64,000 nucleotides of DNA from Donghicola mangrovi (GCF_013377535.1 NZ_JABCJE010000001.1:434001-498000), one strand, 5' to 3'; positions 1 through 8,758 are shown, counted from the stretch's first letter. Notes: generated from the letters alone by a model not told the origin. A program made the numbers and translations.

Positions 1-243
1 CGCCGAGCGACCGCGAAACCGGCGCCGCGCCAATGCCCGGGCCACGGGCACCGCCAGCCCGACAGACAGCACCGCCGACAGGGCGGCCTGCCACAGGGTG
101 AACCAGACCGCATCCCACGACCGGCCATCCAAAGGGGACAGTCCTCCGGCCCGCCAGATGACCGCGGCCAGAGGCAATAGAACCGCCGCGCCCACAAGCG
201 CGGCGGCAATCAGGGGGATCAGCCCCCGAAGGCGGTCAGCCAT
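1..243 (-). CDS. thiP: Thiamine/TPP ABC transporter permease ThiP, N-terminal part (truncated by window edge)
   Basis: Only the first 81 codons are in the window; the gene runs off position 1. The reading frame starts at the ATG at 243 and shows a short basic N-terminus followed by a hydrophobic segment (about residues 8-29). A second hydrophobic stretch at about 46-66 ends in an Arg-rich loop, as expected for an inner-membrane binding-protein-dependent permease. The start lies inside the 3' end of thiB (25-base overlap), so the two are almost certainly translated together. Partner order thiB-thiP behind a TPP riboswitch is the standard thiamine uptake arrangement. Assignment rests mainly on context, because only the N-terminus is visible. 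Confidence 0.8.
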   Translation of the reverse strand, partial: MADRLRGLIPLIAAALVGAAVLLPLAAVIWRAGGLSPLDGRSWDAVWFTLWQAALSAVLSVGLAVPVARALARRRFRGRSA

Positions 244-1208
244 TCCTCGAGCGCGGCATCGCGCAGGGCAGCGGCTTCGTCTTCGGAATAGAAGATCGCC
301 TTGTCGGGCATGGGCAGTTCGCGGAAGCCATCGGGCCACTGATCCCGCGGCAGCGCCGACGGGTAGGACCAGTTGGCGGTCGGGATCATCTTCTGGAAAT
401 CCTCGCTCAGGACATAAGCCAGGAACTGATCCGCCAGCTCGGGCTGCTGGGTGGTCGCGGTTTTCGCCACCAGTTCAGCCATGAAATAGTGACCCTCGGG
501 GAAGATCGCTGCCTGCTTGGTCAGGTCACCCTCGGCGATGATGTGATAGGCAGGCGAGGTGGTGTAGCTCATCACCATGTCCGCTTCGCCATCGGTAAAC
601 AGGCCATAGGACTCGGACCAGCCCTTGGTCACGGTCAGCACTTTGGGGGCCAGTTTGGCCCATGCTTCAGGGGCCTTGTCGCCGTAGATCGCCTTGACCC
701 ACAGCAGGGTCGCCAGACCCGAGATCGAGCTGCGCGGGTCCTGCAGGACAATCTTGTAGGTATCGTCAGGCGCGTTCAGCAGGTCCTCGAACGAGGCGGG
801 CGGGTTCGCCATTTTCTCGTTGTTGTAGACGAACGCGGTGTAGCCCCAGTTGAAGGGGAAGAACGTGTCGTCGTTCCACTCGATCGGCAGGGTCAGACCG
901 GACAGGTCCTGACCGTGGGGCGCGAACAGGCCGCTCTCGCGGGCTTGCTTGCTGACGTCGGTGTTCAAACCGATGACCACGTCCGCGCGGTTGCGCTCGC
1001 CCTCCAGCAGCAGGCGGGGCAGCACGTCGCCGGCCTGATACTGGACGTCACAGGCGCAGATCGCCTCGAAGCCCTGTTCGATGCTGGGACCGGGGCCCCA
1101 TTCGCTGGTGAAATAGTCGGGGGCATAGATCGTCAGCACAGGCTTGTCCTCGGCGGCTGCCGAGGCGGCTGCGATCAGACCCGTTGCAAATACAAGCGCC
1201 TTGTTCAT
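219..1208 (-). CDS. thiB: Thiamine ABC transporter periplasmic substrate-binding protein ThiB
   Basis: 329 residues with a clear signal peptide: [10 protein letters not shown] at the start, a hydrophobic core, then cleavage near AAAE. The mature part begins [12 protein letters not shown] and follows the iron/thiamine-type solute-binding fold. It contains the family stretch [13 protein letters not shown] and a C-terminal [10 protein letters not shown] segment. It should capture thiamine or its phosphates in the periplasm and deliver them to ThiP/ThiQ. The ATG at 1208 was chosen over an in-frame start at 1316 because the longer version would translate the riboswitch, and because an AGGAG sits eight bases before 1208. 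Expression should be under TPP control. Confidence 0.93.
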   Translation of the reverse strand: MNKALVFATGLIAAASAAAEDKPVLTIYAPDYFTSEWGPGPSIEQGFEAICACDVQYQAGDVLPRLLLEGERNRADVVIGLNTDVSKQARESGLFAPHGQDLSGLTLPIEWNDDTFFPFNWGYTAFVYNNEKMANPPASFEDLLNAPDDTYKIVLQDPRSSISGLATLLWVKAIYGDKAPEAWAKLAPKVLTVTKGWSESYGLFTDGEADMVMSYTTSPAYHIIAEGDLTKQAAIFPEGHYFMAELVAKTATTQQPELADQFLAYVLSEDFQKMIPTANWSYPSALPRDQWPDGFRELPMPDKAIFYSEDEAAALRDAALEEWLTAFGG

Positions 1209-1240
1209 GAGGGCGTCTCCTACTGTTACGGGCGGAGACG
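1209..1240 (-). promoter_or_regulatory. SD-sequestering hairpin of the thiB riboswitch (expression platform)
   Basis: On the minus strand CGTCTCC (1234-1240) can pair perfectly with GGAGACG (1214-1220), closing a 13-base loop. The second arm contains the thiB ribosome-binding GGAG. The segment CTCCGCC (1231-1237) is also complementary to GGCGGAG (1274-1280) in the 3' part of the upstream TPP aptamer, giving a mutually exclusive anti-sequestering pair. This is the layout of a translational OFF switch. The pairing is read directly; the mechanism is inferred. Confidence 0.72.
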
Positions 1241-1264
1241 GTTTGGACCTGTGAACCAGAAAAC

Positions 1265-1355
1265 CAACCTTCCCTCCGCCGGTCCTAACCGGTTCAGGTT
1301 CTACGGGTTCGCGCATCCGCGCATCTCAGGCCGCATCCGGCCACCCCGAGGTGCC
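1265..1355 (-). promoter_or_regulatory. TPP riboswitch aptamer (THI box)
   Basis: The minus strand carries the hallmark order of the THI element. P1 is ACCT/AGGT (1349-1352 with 1267-1270). P2 is CGGGGT with AACCCG. P3 is GGCCG/CGGCC followed by CTGAGA (1324-1329). An accessory GCGC stem comes next, then GAACCTGAACCGG..CCGGCGGAGGGAAGG. It sits directly upstream of thiB, which fits TPP-dependent repression of thiamine uptake. The match to the consensus core is nearly complete. Confidence 0.95.
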
Positions 1356-1397
1356 CCAACACCTAGAACGGAGCCCCCTGTAATGCAAGGGCCGCGC

Positions 1398-1426
1398 TTG
1401 CCACTGGCGCGGGCGTCCTTTATCGA
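1398..1426 (+). promoter_or_regulatory. Putative sigma-70 promoter of aroC
   Basis: TTGCCA (1398-1403), a 17-base spacer and TATCGA (1421-1426) lie about 30 bases before the aroC start. The site lies between the divergent thiB riboswitch leader and aroC. Neither hexamer is perfect. Confidence 0.4.
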
Positions 1427-1454
1427 ACGTCCCCAAGCAACAGGAGCCAGCCCA

Positions 1455-2555
1455 ATGAGCTTGAATACCTTTGGTCACATCTTCCGCGTCACCACTTGGG
1501 GTGAGAGCCACGGGCCTGCCTTGGGCGCAACGGTGGACGGCGTGCCGCCGAACGTCGAGATCACGCCCGAGATGCTGCAGGTCTGGCTGGACAAGCGCAA
1601 ACCCGGTCAGAACAAGTTCACCACCCAGCGCCGCGAGCCGGACGAGGTGGAGATCCTGTCGGGTGTCTTCGAAGGCAAGACCACCGGCACCCCTGTGCAG
1701 CTGATGATCCGCAACACCGACCAGCGCTCCAAGGACTATGGCGATATCGTCGAAAAGTTCCGCCCCGGTCACGCTGACATCACCTACTGGCAGAAATACG
1801 GCATCCGCGATTATCGCGGCGGCGGGCGTTCATCTGCCCGTGAGACGGCGGCCCGTGTGGCGGCTGGCGGCTTGGCCCGCGCGGCACTGGACAAGCTGGT
1901 GCCGGGGATCGAGATCAAAGGCTACATGACCCAGATGGGCCCCCATGCGATTGACCGTGCACGGTTCGATTGGGACCAGATCGACCAGAACCCCTTCTGG
2001 ACCCCGGACGCTGTGGCGGCGGACGAGTGGGCCGAGTATCTGGACGGTCTGCGCAAGTCGGGCGAGAGCGTCGGCGCGATCATCGAGGTTGTGGCGCGCG
2101 GCGTCCCCGCCGGTCTGGGTGCGCCGATCTATGGCAAACTGGACACCGATCTGGCCGCCGCGATGATGAGCATCAATGCCGTGAAAGCGGTCGAGATCGG
2201 CGAAGGAATGAACGCCGCCTGTCTGACCGGCAGCGCCAATGCGGACGAGATTTACATGGGGCCGAACGGGCCGGAGTACAGCTCGAACCACGCGGGCGGT
2301 ATCTTGGGCGGGATTTCGACCGGCCAGGACGTGGTTGTGCGCTTTGCGGTGAAGCCGACCTCTTCGATCCTGACGACCCGCAAAACTATCACCAAAGCGG
2401 GCGAGCCTGCGGAGATCATCACCAAGGGCCGTCATGATCCTTGCGTTGGTATCCGTGCAGTTCCCGTGGGCGAAGCGATGATGGCGTGCGTGATCCTGGA
2501 CCACCTGCTGCTGCACCGTGGTCACGTTGGCGAGAACCAAGGGAAAATCGGCTAA
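1455..2555 (+). CDS. aroC: Chorismate synthase
   Basis: 366 residues, the usual length for the family. It catalyses the FMN-dependent anti-1,4-elimination of phosphate from EPSP to give chorismate, the last step of the shikimate pathway, in the cytosol. Signatures seen are the N-terminal [18 protein letters not shown]-type motif, the central [20 protein letters not shown] motif and the late [11 protein letters not shown] motif. The ATG at 1455 follows AGGA at 1442. A much longer in-frame extension upstream was rejected because it runs antisense through thiB. The gene stands alone, is transcribed away from thiB and is closed by a terminator at 2609. Confidence 0.97.
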   Translation: MSLNTFGHIFRVTTWGESHGPALGATVDGVPPNVEITPEMLQVWLDKRKPGQNKFTTQRREPDEVEILSGVFEGKTTGTPVQLMIRNTDQRSKDYGDIVEKFRPGHADITYWQKYGIRDYRGGGRSSARETAARVAAGGLARAALDKLVPGIEIKGYMTQMGPHAIDRARFDWDQIDQNPFWTPDAVAADEWAEYLDGLRKSGESVGAIIEVVARGVPAGLGAPIYGKLDTDLAAAMMSINAVKAVEIGEGMNAACLTGSANADEIYMGPNGPEYSSNHAGGILGGISTGQDVVVRFAVKPTSSILTTRKTITKAGEPAEIITKGRHDPCVGIRAVPVGEAMMACVILDHLLLHRGHVGENQGKIG

Positions 2556-2558
2556 GCG

Positions 2559-2606
2559 CCGGGGCGCTGCCCCGGACCCCGGGGTATTTTAGCCAAGATG
2601 AAGTGA
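2559..2606 (+). repeat. Rhodobacterales-type intergenic repeat, copy 1
   Basis: A GC-rich hairpin (CCGGGGC at 2559-2565 with GCCCCGG at 2569-2575) is followed by ACCCCGGGGTATTTTAGCC and CCAAGATGAAG. The GGGGTATTT..CCAAGATGA core recurs in reverse orientation at 35318-35368. Similar elements are, to my recollection, common after genes in Rhodobacterales genomes. Confidence 0.65.
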
Positions 2607-2608
2607 GG

Positions 2609-2640
2609 GCGCCCGGCTGTTATGCGGGGCGCTTTTCTGT
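2609..2640 (+). terminator. Rho-independent terminator after aroC
   Basis: GCGCCC (2609-2614) pairs with GGGCGC (2627-2632) around a 12-base loop and is followed by TTTTCTGT. It overlaps the 3' end of the convergent transporter gene. Confidence 0.65.
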
Positions 2641-3513
2641 TTGCGGAGCTTCTTTGGAGAGCTGGACGGCAAGGATGCCTGCCGCGATGATCGCAACGCC
2701 GACAATGTCGAGGGTGCCGATCTGTTCACCCAGCAGAAGGGCCGCGATGGCGACGCCAAAGAAGGGATTCAGGAAGTGGAAGGTGGCGGCGCGGACGGCT
2801 CCAATCCGCTCGACCAGCCAGAACCACACGAGGGTCGCCAGAAGGCCGGGGATCAGCGTGGTATAAAGGAAGGCCAGCGTCAGGCGCGGGGTCAGGGTGA
2901 CGTCCAGCGTCGGCAGCTCATAGATTGCGGCAAAGGGGAACAGGGCGGCAGAGCCCACCAGCATTTGCAGGCCCACGACCATCAGTCGGTTGCCGCCAGC
3001 TGAGGCCACGCGCACCGACAGGGTTGCCGCAGAGAGTGACGCCACACCAAGGCCGCAGAGCAAGAGGCCCCACGCATCCGCGCCCGCCTGAACCCGCGTG
3101 CCCATGATCAGCGCCACACCTGCGATGCCAGCCCCAAGACCAAGCCACCCAGCAGGGCGCACCGACTGGCCAAAGAACGCAACGCCCACCAGCGCCACCC
3201 AGAGCGGCATGGTGGAGGCGACGATAGAGGCGAGCGAAGCCTCGACCGTTTGCATAGCGATGAAGTTCAGCCCCAGATAAAGCGCGTTCTGGCAGAGGCC
3301 GAAGATCACGGTCGCGCGCCATTGGGCTGCGCTAAGGCGGGGACGTTGCCCAAGGGCCCACGCGATGCCGATCCCGACCACGCCGGACACCAGAAACCGC
3401 AGGGACAGGGCCGTCAGCGGGGGCGCTTCGGCGACGATCATCCGCGCCGAGGTAAAGGCCGACGACCACATCAGGCCAAAGGCCAGACCGGCCAGCATCG
3501 CGCGAATATCCAT
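2620..3513 (-). CDS. EamA/DMT-family inner-membrane transporter
   Basis: 297 residues made of about ten hydrophobic segments arranged as two tandem halves, the typical 10-TM layout of the drug/metabolite transporter superfamily. The N-terminal half has the family-like LAFGLMWSSAFTSARM and LRFLVSG segments. The second half ends with LLGEQIGTLDIVGVAIIAAG. The substrate cannot be told from sequence; family members export amino acids, metabolites or drugs. The ATG at 3513 is preferred over a GTG at 3525 because GGTGGGGGA is well placed before it. It is convergent with aroC and has no obvious operon partner. Confidence 0.88.
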   Translation of the reverse strand: MDIRAMLAGLAFGLMWSSAFTSARMIVAEAPPLTALSLRFLVSGVVGIGIAWALGQRPRLSAAQWRATVIFGLCQNALYLGLNFIAMQTVEASLASIVASTMPLWVALVGVAFFGQSVRPAGWLGLGAGIAGVALIMGTRVQAGADAWGLLLCGLGVASLSAATLSVRVASAGGNRLMVVGLQMLVGSAALFPFAAIYELPTLDVTLTPRLTLAFLYTTLIPGLLATLVWFWLVERIGAVRAATFHFLNPFFGVAIAALLLGEQIGTLDIVGVAIIAAGILAVQLSKEAPQTEKRPA

Positions 3514-3621
3514 AGTGTCCCCCACCCGTTGGTAATTCGCCGGAGCCTGCCAGACAGACAGCTATTGATCCAGCGAAACGTGGGGCATGACAGCCATGCA
3601 CCAGTGACATAGCTGAAGTGC

Positions 3622-3655
3622 AAAAAAGAAAGGGCCTCTGAGACCAGAGACCCTT
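3622..3655 (-). terminator. Rho-independent terminator of the HU gene
   Basis: On the minus strand AAGGGTCTCTG pairs with CAGAGGCCCTT (11 bp including one U-G), loop GTCT, followed by TCTTTTTTG. It is 28 bases past the HU stop codon. Confidence 0.88.
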
Positions 3656-3683
3656 CGAACCTTTGCGGAGATCCGCAAAAAGA

Positions 3684-3974
3684 TCAGCCGTTGACGCTGT
3701 CTTTCAGAGCCTTCGCGACGGTCACCTTGACCACCTTGTCCGACTCTTTCTTGATCTGTTCGCCGGTCGCGGGGTTACGCACCATACGCTCGGGACGCTC
3801 GCGGCAGTAGAACTTGCCAACGCCAGGCAGGGTTACCGAACCGCCGGCTGCAACTTCGCGGGTGATGATCGCGGTCACTGCGTCCAGTGCCTGCGCTGCC
3901 GCTTTCTTCTCTGCCCCCATCTCCTCGGCCAGAGCCGCAACCAGTTGGGTTTTCGTCATAGGCTTCGTTGCCAT
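3684..3974 (-). CDS. hup: HU-family DNA-binding protein
   Basis: 96 residues. HU is a nucleoid-associated dimer that bends and compacts DNA. The N-terminal helical part (MTKTQLVAALAEEM) leads to the family signature GKFYCRERPERMVRNPATGE, which forms the DNA-embracing beta-arm. It ends with a lysine-rich helix VVKVTVAKALKDSVNG. An extra five residues (MATKP) precede the usual start. The gene is monocistronic, with its own promoter at 4026-4054 and a strong terminator. It is HU-like rather than clearly IHF alpha or beta. Confidence 0.93.
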   Translation of the reverse strand: MATKPMTKTQLVAALAEEMGAEKKAAAQALDAVTAIITREVAAGGSVTLPGVGKFYCRERPERMVRNPATGEQIKKESDKVVKVTVAKALKDSVNG

Positions 3975-4025
3975 TTCTGGTCTCCGTTATTTTATTCCCG
4001 ATCATCGCCGGGTAACTGTTGGGGC

Positions 4026-4054
4026 ATCTAACGCGAAATATCAGGACAAGACAA
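4026..4054 (-). promoter_or_regulatory. Putative sigma-70 promoter of the HU gene
   Basis: Minus strand TTGTCT (4049-4054), a 17-base spacer and TTAGAT (4026-4031), about 50 bases upstream of the HU start codon. Confidence 0.5.
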
Positions 4055-4059
4055 TCTCA

Positions 4060-4081
4060 ATGGCCTTTTTTTCAAGGCCAT
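4060..4081 (-). terminator. Hairpin downstream of amn, possible weak terminator
   Basis: A perfect 8-bp stem, ATGGCCTT with AAGGCCAT and an A-rich loop on the minus strand, lies 30 bases past the amn stop and ends 6 bases before the HU -35 hexamer. No uridine run follows on the minus strand, so termination is uncertain. Confidence 0.4.
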
Positions 4082-4110
4082 GTTGCAGATTTTTGCGCAT
4101 TTACCACAGT

Positions 4111-5589
4111 TCAGAGAAAGGCTGTTTCCTCGAATGACCGTAGTTTGCGGGAATGGATACGCTCGAGCGGCATCTCACTGAGCCTTTCCATTGCCCTGAT
4201 CCCAATCAGAAGGTGACGTGCAACCTGAGTTTTATAAAAATCGCTCGCCATGCCGGGTAGTTTTAGTTCTCCGTGCAACGGCTTGTCGGACACGCACAGC
4301 AAGGTGCCATAGGGCACGCGGAACCGGAATCCGTTGGCCGCAATCGTGGCGCTTTCCATGTCCAGCGCGATGGCGCGGGACTGCGACAAACGCTGCACAG
4401 GGCCGGACTGGTCGCGCAGTTCCCAGTTACGATTGTCGATGGTGGCAACTGTGCCGGTCCGCATGATGCGCTTCAGTTCGTAGCCTTCCAACTCGGACAC
4501 TTCTTCCACTGCATCTTCCAGTGCGATCTGGATTTCAGCCAGAGCGGGAATGGGCACCCAAACTGGCAAGTCTGCGTCCAGCACGTGGTCCTCTCGCAGG
4601 TAAGCGTGGGCCAGAACAAAGTCGCCCAAGGCTTGCGTGTTGCGCAACCCTGCGCAGTGACCAACCATCAGCCACGCATGGGGGCGCAGCACCGCGATGT
4701 GGTCCGTGGCGGTTTTCGCGTTCGACGGACCCACCCCGATGTTCACCAAAGTGATTCCGCTGCCGTCCGCCTTTTTCAGGTGATAGGTCGGCATCTGGGG
4801 CATTTTCTTGGGCGTCTCGATGGGGGTTTCGCCATCGGTGATCTCGACATTTCCGGTCGAGACGAACGCGGTATAGCCGCTGGCCTTGTTCGCTAGCATC
4901 TGGCGGGCGTAGGCCTCGAACTCCTCGACATAGAACTGGTAGTTTGTGAACAGAACGTGGTTCTGGAAATGCGAGGGGTCGGTCGCAGTGTAATGCGCCA
5001 GACGGGCCAGCGAATAGTCCACGCGCTGCGCGGTAAAAGGGGCCAGCGGCCGCGCGCCGTCGGGATAGGTGAAGCCTTCGCCATTCACGATGGCGTCGTG
5101 GGTGATGTTCAGGTCCGGCACGTCGAACACATCCCGCAGGGGGAAGTTGGCCGCGCCCTGATGGGGGATCACGATATTGGCGTCCGACAGCACGGCAAAG
5201 TGGATCGGCATCGGCGTTTCCGACGGGCCAATCGACACCGGCTGATCGTGGTTTTCAATCAGCAGGCCGATTTGCTGCTCCAGATAGTTCGCGAACAGAT
5301 CGGGGCGCGTGATCGTCGTGGCATAGGTGCCCGGCTCGACCACGTGACCAAAGCTGAGACGGCTGTCCAGCTTGGCATAAGAGGTCGAGACAAAGCGCAC
5401 CTCGGGGTAGAACGCGCGGAAACGGGCGCGGTGGGGGGCGCCTTCGATCAGTTCCTGAAAGCGGTCGTGCAGATAGCCGGTCGCCTCGTCATACAGCTCT
5501 TGCAGACGGGCGACGGCGGCTTTGGCATCGGTGAAGTATTGGTGACCCCGGTTCTCGGGGGTCTCGATCGGCAGTTCGGGCTTGTTCAT
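4111..5589 (-). CDS. amn: AMP nucleosidase
   Basis: 492 residues, close to the usual ~484. It hydrolyses AMP to adenine and ribose 5-phosphate in the cytosol. An N-terminal AMP-nucleosidase domain (about 1-180, with FRAFYPEVRFVSTSYAKLDSR before FGHVVEPG) is followed by a nucleoside-phosphorylase-like domain. That domain carries LVNIGVGPSNAKTATDHIA, LMVGHCAGLRNTQ and ALDMESATIAANG; the last holds the acidic ribose/base-contact residues. It starts 6 bases after the ade stop, so the adenine it makes can be deaminated by the co-transcribed enzyme. Start at 5589 chosen by operon spacing; the ribosome site is weak. Confidence 0.95.
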   Translation of the reverse strand: MNKPELPIETPENRGHQYFTDAKAAVARLQELYDEATGYLHDRFQELIEGAPHRARFRAFYPEVRFVSTSYAKLDSRLSFGHVVEPGTYATTITRPDLFANYLEQQIGLLIENHDQPVSIGPSETPMPIHFAVLSDANIVIPHQGAANFPLRDVFDVPDLNITHDAIVNGEGFTYPDGARPLAPFTAQRVDYSLARLAHYTATDPSHFQNHVLFTNYQFYVEEFEAYARQMLANKASGYTAFVSTGNVEITDGETPIETPKKMPQMPTYHLKKADGSGITLVNIGVGPSNAKTATDHIAVLRPHAWLMVGHCAGLRNTQALGDFVLAHAYLREDHVLDADLPVWVPIPALAEIQIALEDAVEEVSELEGYELKRIMRTGTVATIDNRNWELRDQSGPVQRLSQSRAIALDMESATIAANGFRFRVPYGTLLCVSDKPLHGELKLPGMASDFYKTQVARHLLIGIRAMERLSEMPLERIHSRKLRSFEETAFL

Positions 5590-5595
5590 TTATGG

Positions 5596-7401
5596 TTAGC
5601 TTTCTTCAAACAGGTCCGTGATTTCAAATGTGGTCACATCCACCAGCCCCAAGTCGCTGATGCGCAGGGCGGGGATCACGACCAGCGCCAGCAGCGAATG
5701 CTGCATGAACGCGTTGTTCAGGGTGCAGCCGCAGGCCTGCATCGCGTGCCCTAGGGCGGTTGCTTTGGCCGCCACGGTTGCGGCGTTGTCGTCAGACATA
5801 AGGCCCGCGATCGGCAGTTCAACCAGCGCCTTTTCCTCGCCATCAGCGAATAGGGTCACGCCGCCGCCGACCCCGGCCAAGCGGTTCGCGGCCAGCGCCA
5901 TCATCTCGCGGTCGGTGCCGACGACGATCATGTGGTGGCTGTCATGGGCCACGGTCGAGGCCATCGCCATCGGCTTGTCATAGCCGAAGCCGCTGACGAA
6001 GCCGTTGGTCACGCCCCCGGTCGCGCGGTGCCGTTCGACCAAGGCGATCTGGCAGATGTCCTGCGCGGGGTCGCCCTGCACCAAGCCATCGGTGACAGCC
6101 AGTTCAGCGATCAGCGCCTTGGTCGGGGCTTGGTTTTCGACGACGCCAATGACCTTGGCGGTGACGGTGTTCTTACCTTCGGGCGCGGCGATCTCGAAAT
6201 CCGCCGCCACGCGGTCCTGATCCAGATGCACGGTGTTCCGCGCTGTATCAGGCCAGTCGAAATGCGGGCAATCGACCAGACATTCGCCCCCTTCGGCGAT
6301 CAGTTGACCACGGGCATAGACCTGCTCGATCGGCAGGGTTTTCAGGTCCGAGGTCAGGATCACATCGGCGCGGCGACCGGGGGCAATCGACCCAAGCTCT
6401 CGCTCCAACCCGAAGTGGGTGGCGGTGTTGATCGTCGCCATCTGGATCGCGATCAGCGGGTCGCAACCGCATTCAATCGCATGGCGCACCACGCGGTTCA
6501 TATGACCATCGTTCACCAAGGTGCCTGCGTTACAGTCATCCGTGCACAGGATGAAATTGCGCGGGTCCAGCCCCTTTTCGGTGACCGCGGTGATCTGCGT
6601 CTCCACATCGTACCAAGCGGACCCAAGCCGCATCATGTGGCGCATCCCCTGACGGGTGCGGGAAATGGCGTCCTCTTCGCAGGTGCCCTCGTGGTCATCC
6701 GCCGGGCCGCCCGCTGCATAGGCGTGAAACGCGGGCCCCCGATCGGGGCTGGCATAGTGGCCGCCCACCGTCTTGCCCGCCCGCTGGGTCGCAGCAATCT
6801 CGGCCAGCATCTTGGGGTCGACGTTGATCACCCCGGGGAAGTTCATCATCTCCCCAAGCCCGATGATCCCGGGCCAAGACATCGCGGCAACCACATCCTC
6901 GGGGGTGATTTCCTGCCCAGTCGTCTCCAAACCGGGGGCCGAGGGCGCGCAACTTGGCATCTGGGTAAAGGTGTTCACGGGCTGCATCAGCGCCTCATCG
7001 TGCATCATCTTCACGCCATCGAGGCCCAAGACATTCGCGATCTCGTGCGGGTCGGTGAACATGGTCGTCGTGCCATGGGGGATCACCGCGCGGGCAAATT
7101 CCGCAGGCGTCAGCATCCCCGATTCAATGTGCATATGCGCATCGCACAGGCCAGGCATCATGTAGCGCCCCGCCACATCGACGACCTCGGTACCTTCGCC
7201 GATGCAATGGCTGGCGTCCGGCCCGCAATAGGCAAAGCGCCCGTCCTTGATCGCAATGTCGGTATTTTCAATAACTTCGCGGGTGTGGACATTCACCCAC
7301 CGCCCATTTTTCAAAACCAGATCGGCCGGCGCGCGCCCCGCAGCGACGGCAACCAGATTGGCCGCAACATCGGCCCAGGATTTCAAAGCAGTATGTGTCA
7401 T
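5596..7401 (-). CDS. ade: Adenine deaminase
   Basis: 601 residues of the amidohydrolase-type adenine deaminase family, converting adenine to hypoxanthine and ammonia. Metal-site motifs visible are PGLCDAHMHIESGMLTP (about residues 83-99) and FTDPHEIANVLG. The later histidine motif GGHYASPD and the ILCTDDCN aspartate region are also present. The C-terminal domain ends in an acidic EITDLFEES tail. It is the first gene of the ade-amn pair. A 133-base spacer at 7402-7534 separates it from the divergent SDR gene and must hold both promoters. The family typically needs Mn or Fe. Confidence 0.95.
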   Translation of the reverse strand: MTHTALKSWADVAANLVAVAAGRAPADLVLKNGRWVNVHTREVIENTDIAIKDGRFAYCGPDASHCIGEGTEVVDVAGRYMMPGLCDAHMHIESGMLTPAEFARAVIPHGTTTMFTDPHEIANVLGLDGVKMMHDEALMQPVNTFTQMPSCAPSAPGLETTGQEITPEDVVAAMSWPGIIGLGEMMNFPGVINVDPKMLAEIAATQRAGKTVGGHYASPDRGPAFHAYAAGGPADDHEGTCEEDAISRTRQGMRHMMRLGSAWYDVETQITAVTEKGLDPRNFILCTDDCNAGTLVNDGHMNRVVRHAIECGCDPLIAIQMATINTATHFGLERELGSIAPGRRADVILTSDLKTLPIEQVYARGQLIAEGGECLVDCPHFDWPDTARNTVHLDQDRVAADFEIAAPEGKNTVTAKVIGVVENQAPTKALIAELAVTDGLVQGDPAQDICQIALVERHRATGGVTNGFVSGFGYDKPMAMASTVAHDSHHMIVVGTDREMMALAANRLAGVGGGVTLFADGEEKALVELPIAGLMSDDNAATVAAKATALGHAMQACGCTLNNAFMQHSLLALVVIPALRISDLGLVDVTTFEITDLFEES

Positions 7402-7534
7402 GTTTCAAGTGTGACCGTTTTTGTTAGCGCCGCAAGTGGGCTTTGCACAGTTTACGGGCAGAATGCACCGTTCCAGATCACAGGGTTACGTCAGGTGTCT
7501 TGAAAAGCGGCAATCAGGCGCACAAACATGAGGC

Positions 7535-8758
7535 ATGAAAAAGACTCTGCTCTCCTTCGGGCACGGCTACTCGGCCCAAGCCCTTGACCGTGTGCTGATC
7601 CCGCAGGGCTGGCGCATCTATGGCACCACCCGTTCCGCCGACAAAGCCGCCGAGCTAGAGGCCCGCGGGGTTATCCCCTTGGTCTGGGGCGATCCGGCGG
7701 TGCGCGATGCATTGGCCGAGTGTAGCCACATTCTGATTTCTGCCGGCCCCAAGGACGCAGGCGATCCGGTTCTGGCCCTGTACCGCGATGTGATCGCAGC
7801 GCGGGCGAGCGAGCTTGAGTGGGTCGGCTACCTGTCCACCACCGGTGTTTACGGCGACCACGATGGCGACTGGGTGACCGAGGACGCGCCGCTGGTCCCC
7901 GCCACTCCGCGCGGCATGTCCCGCAAAAACGCCGAGCAAGCATGGGGCAGCATCAGCGGGTTGCCTCTGCACATCTTCCGACTGGCGGGCATCTACGGCC
8001 CCGGCCGCGGCCCGTTCGAGAAGGTCCGCACAGGCAAAGCCCGCCGCATCATCAAAAAGGGACAGGTGTTCAGCCGCATCCACGTGGACGACATCGCGCA
8101 GGTTCTGGCGGCCTCGATCGCGCAGCCCAACCCCGGCCGCGCCTACAACGTCTGCGACAACGATCCCGCCCCGCCGCAGGACGTGATCGCCTATGCCGCC
8201 GAGCTGCTGGGGATGCCCCTGCCCCCCGCCGTCGCGTTCGAGGACGCGGACATGACCCCCATGGCCCGCAGCTTTTACGCCGAGAGCAAGCGCGTGGATA
8301 ACACCCGCATCAAAGAGGAACTCGGCGTCGAACTGGCCTATCCCGACTATCGCGCGGGGCTCCAAAAATCCCTGTCGGTCGAGGATCCGCGCAGCTCTGT
8401 CCTGAGTTTTCTGGAACGCTACAACAACGCCTTTTACGCCCGCGACATCGCCGCGCTACAGGACTGCTATACCGAGGATCACGTCAGGTTCTGGGACAAC
8501 CACGCCGGTTGCGACAGCGATGACCTGCCCGCCCATCTGGCCGCGGTGCGGGCATTCTTTGACAACGGCACGATCGAGCAACTGGAGATCGACGCACCCC
8601 AAGTCTGGTTCCACGGCGAAACGGCCACCCTGACGGCAACCCTGCGCTATGCCTCTGCCCCGAAACCGGGCGTGCGTAGCACGTTCTGTCTGAAGATGGA
8701 CAAAGGGTCGTGGCGGGCGTTTCACGTCCACCACTCGATTGATCCGAACGAAGCTTAG
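7535..8758 (+). CDS. NAD(P)-dependent epimerase/SDR (YeeZ-like) fused to a C-terminal NTF2-like domain
   Basis: 407 residues. Residues 1 to about 283 form an atypical extended SDR like E. coli YeeZ. The nucleotide-binding loop is [10 protein letters not shown], with YLSTTGVYG near 104, [12 protein letters not shown] near 149 and a HVDDIAQ segment near 183. Residues 286-407 are an added domain ([19 protein letters not shown]..., then RFWDNHAG and [18 protein letters not shown]) with the layout of a SnoaL/NTF2-like fold. Relatives usually end near 285 residues, so the C-terminal addition is unusual. Substrate unknown. It converges on dxs with a 4-base overlap of the stop codons. Confidence 0.82.
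   Translation: MKKTLLSFGHGYSAQALDRVLIPQGWRIYGTTRSADKAAELEARGVIPLVWGDPAVRDALAECSHILISAGPKDAGDPVLALYRDVIAARASELEWVGYLSTTGVYGDHDGDWVTEDAPLVPATPRGMSRKNAEQAWGSISGLPLHIFRLAGIYGPGRGPFEKVRTGKARRIIKKGQVFSRIHVDDIAQVLAASIAQPNPGRAYNVCDNDPAPPQDVIAYAAELLGMPLPPAVAFEDADMTPMARSFYAESKRVDNTRIKEELGVELAYPDYRAGLQKSLSVEDPRSSVLSFLERYNNAFYARDIAALQDCYTEDHVRFWDNHAGCDSDDLPAHLAAVRAFFDNGTIEQLEIDAPQVWFHGETATLTATLRYASAPKPGVRSTFCLKMDKGSWRAFHVHHSIDPNEA

Noticed and set aside
489-1454. N-terminal extension of aroC reading through thiB and the riboswitch
   Set aside because: The standard chorismate synthase N-terminus begins at 1455 with its own ribosome site; the extension is antisense to thiB.
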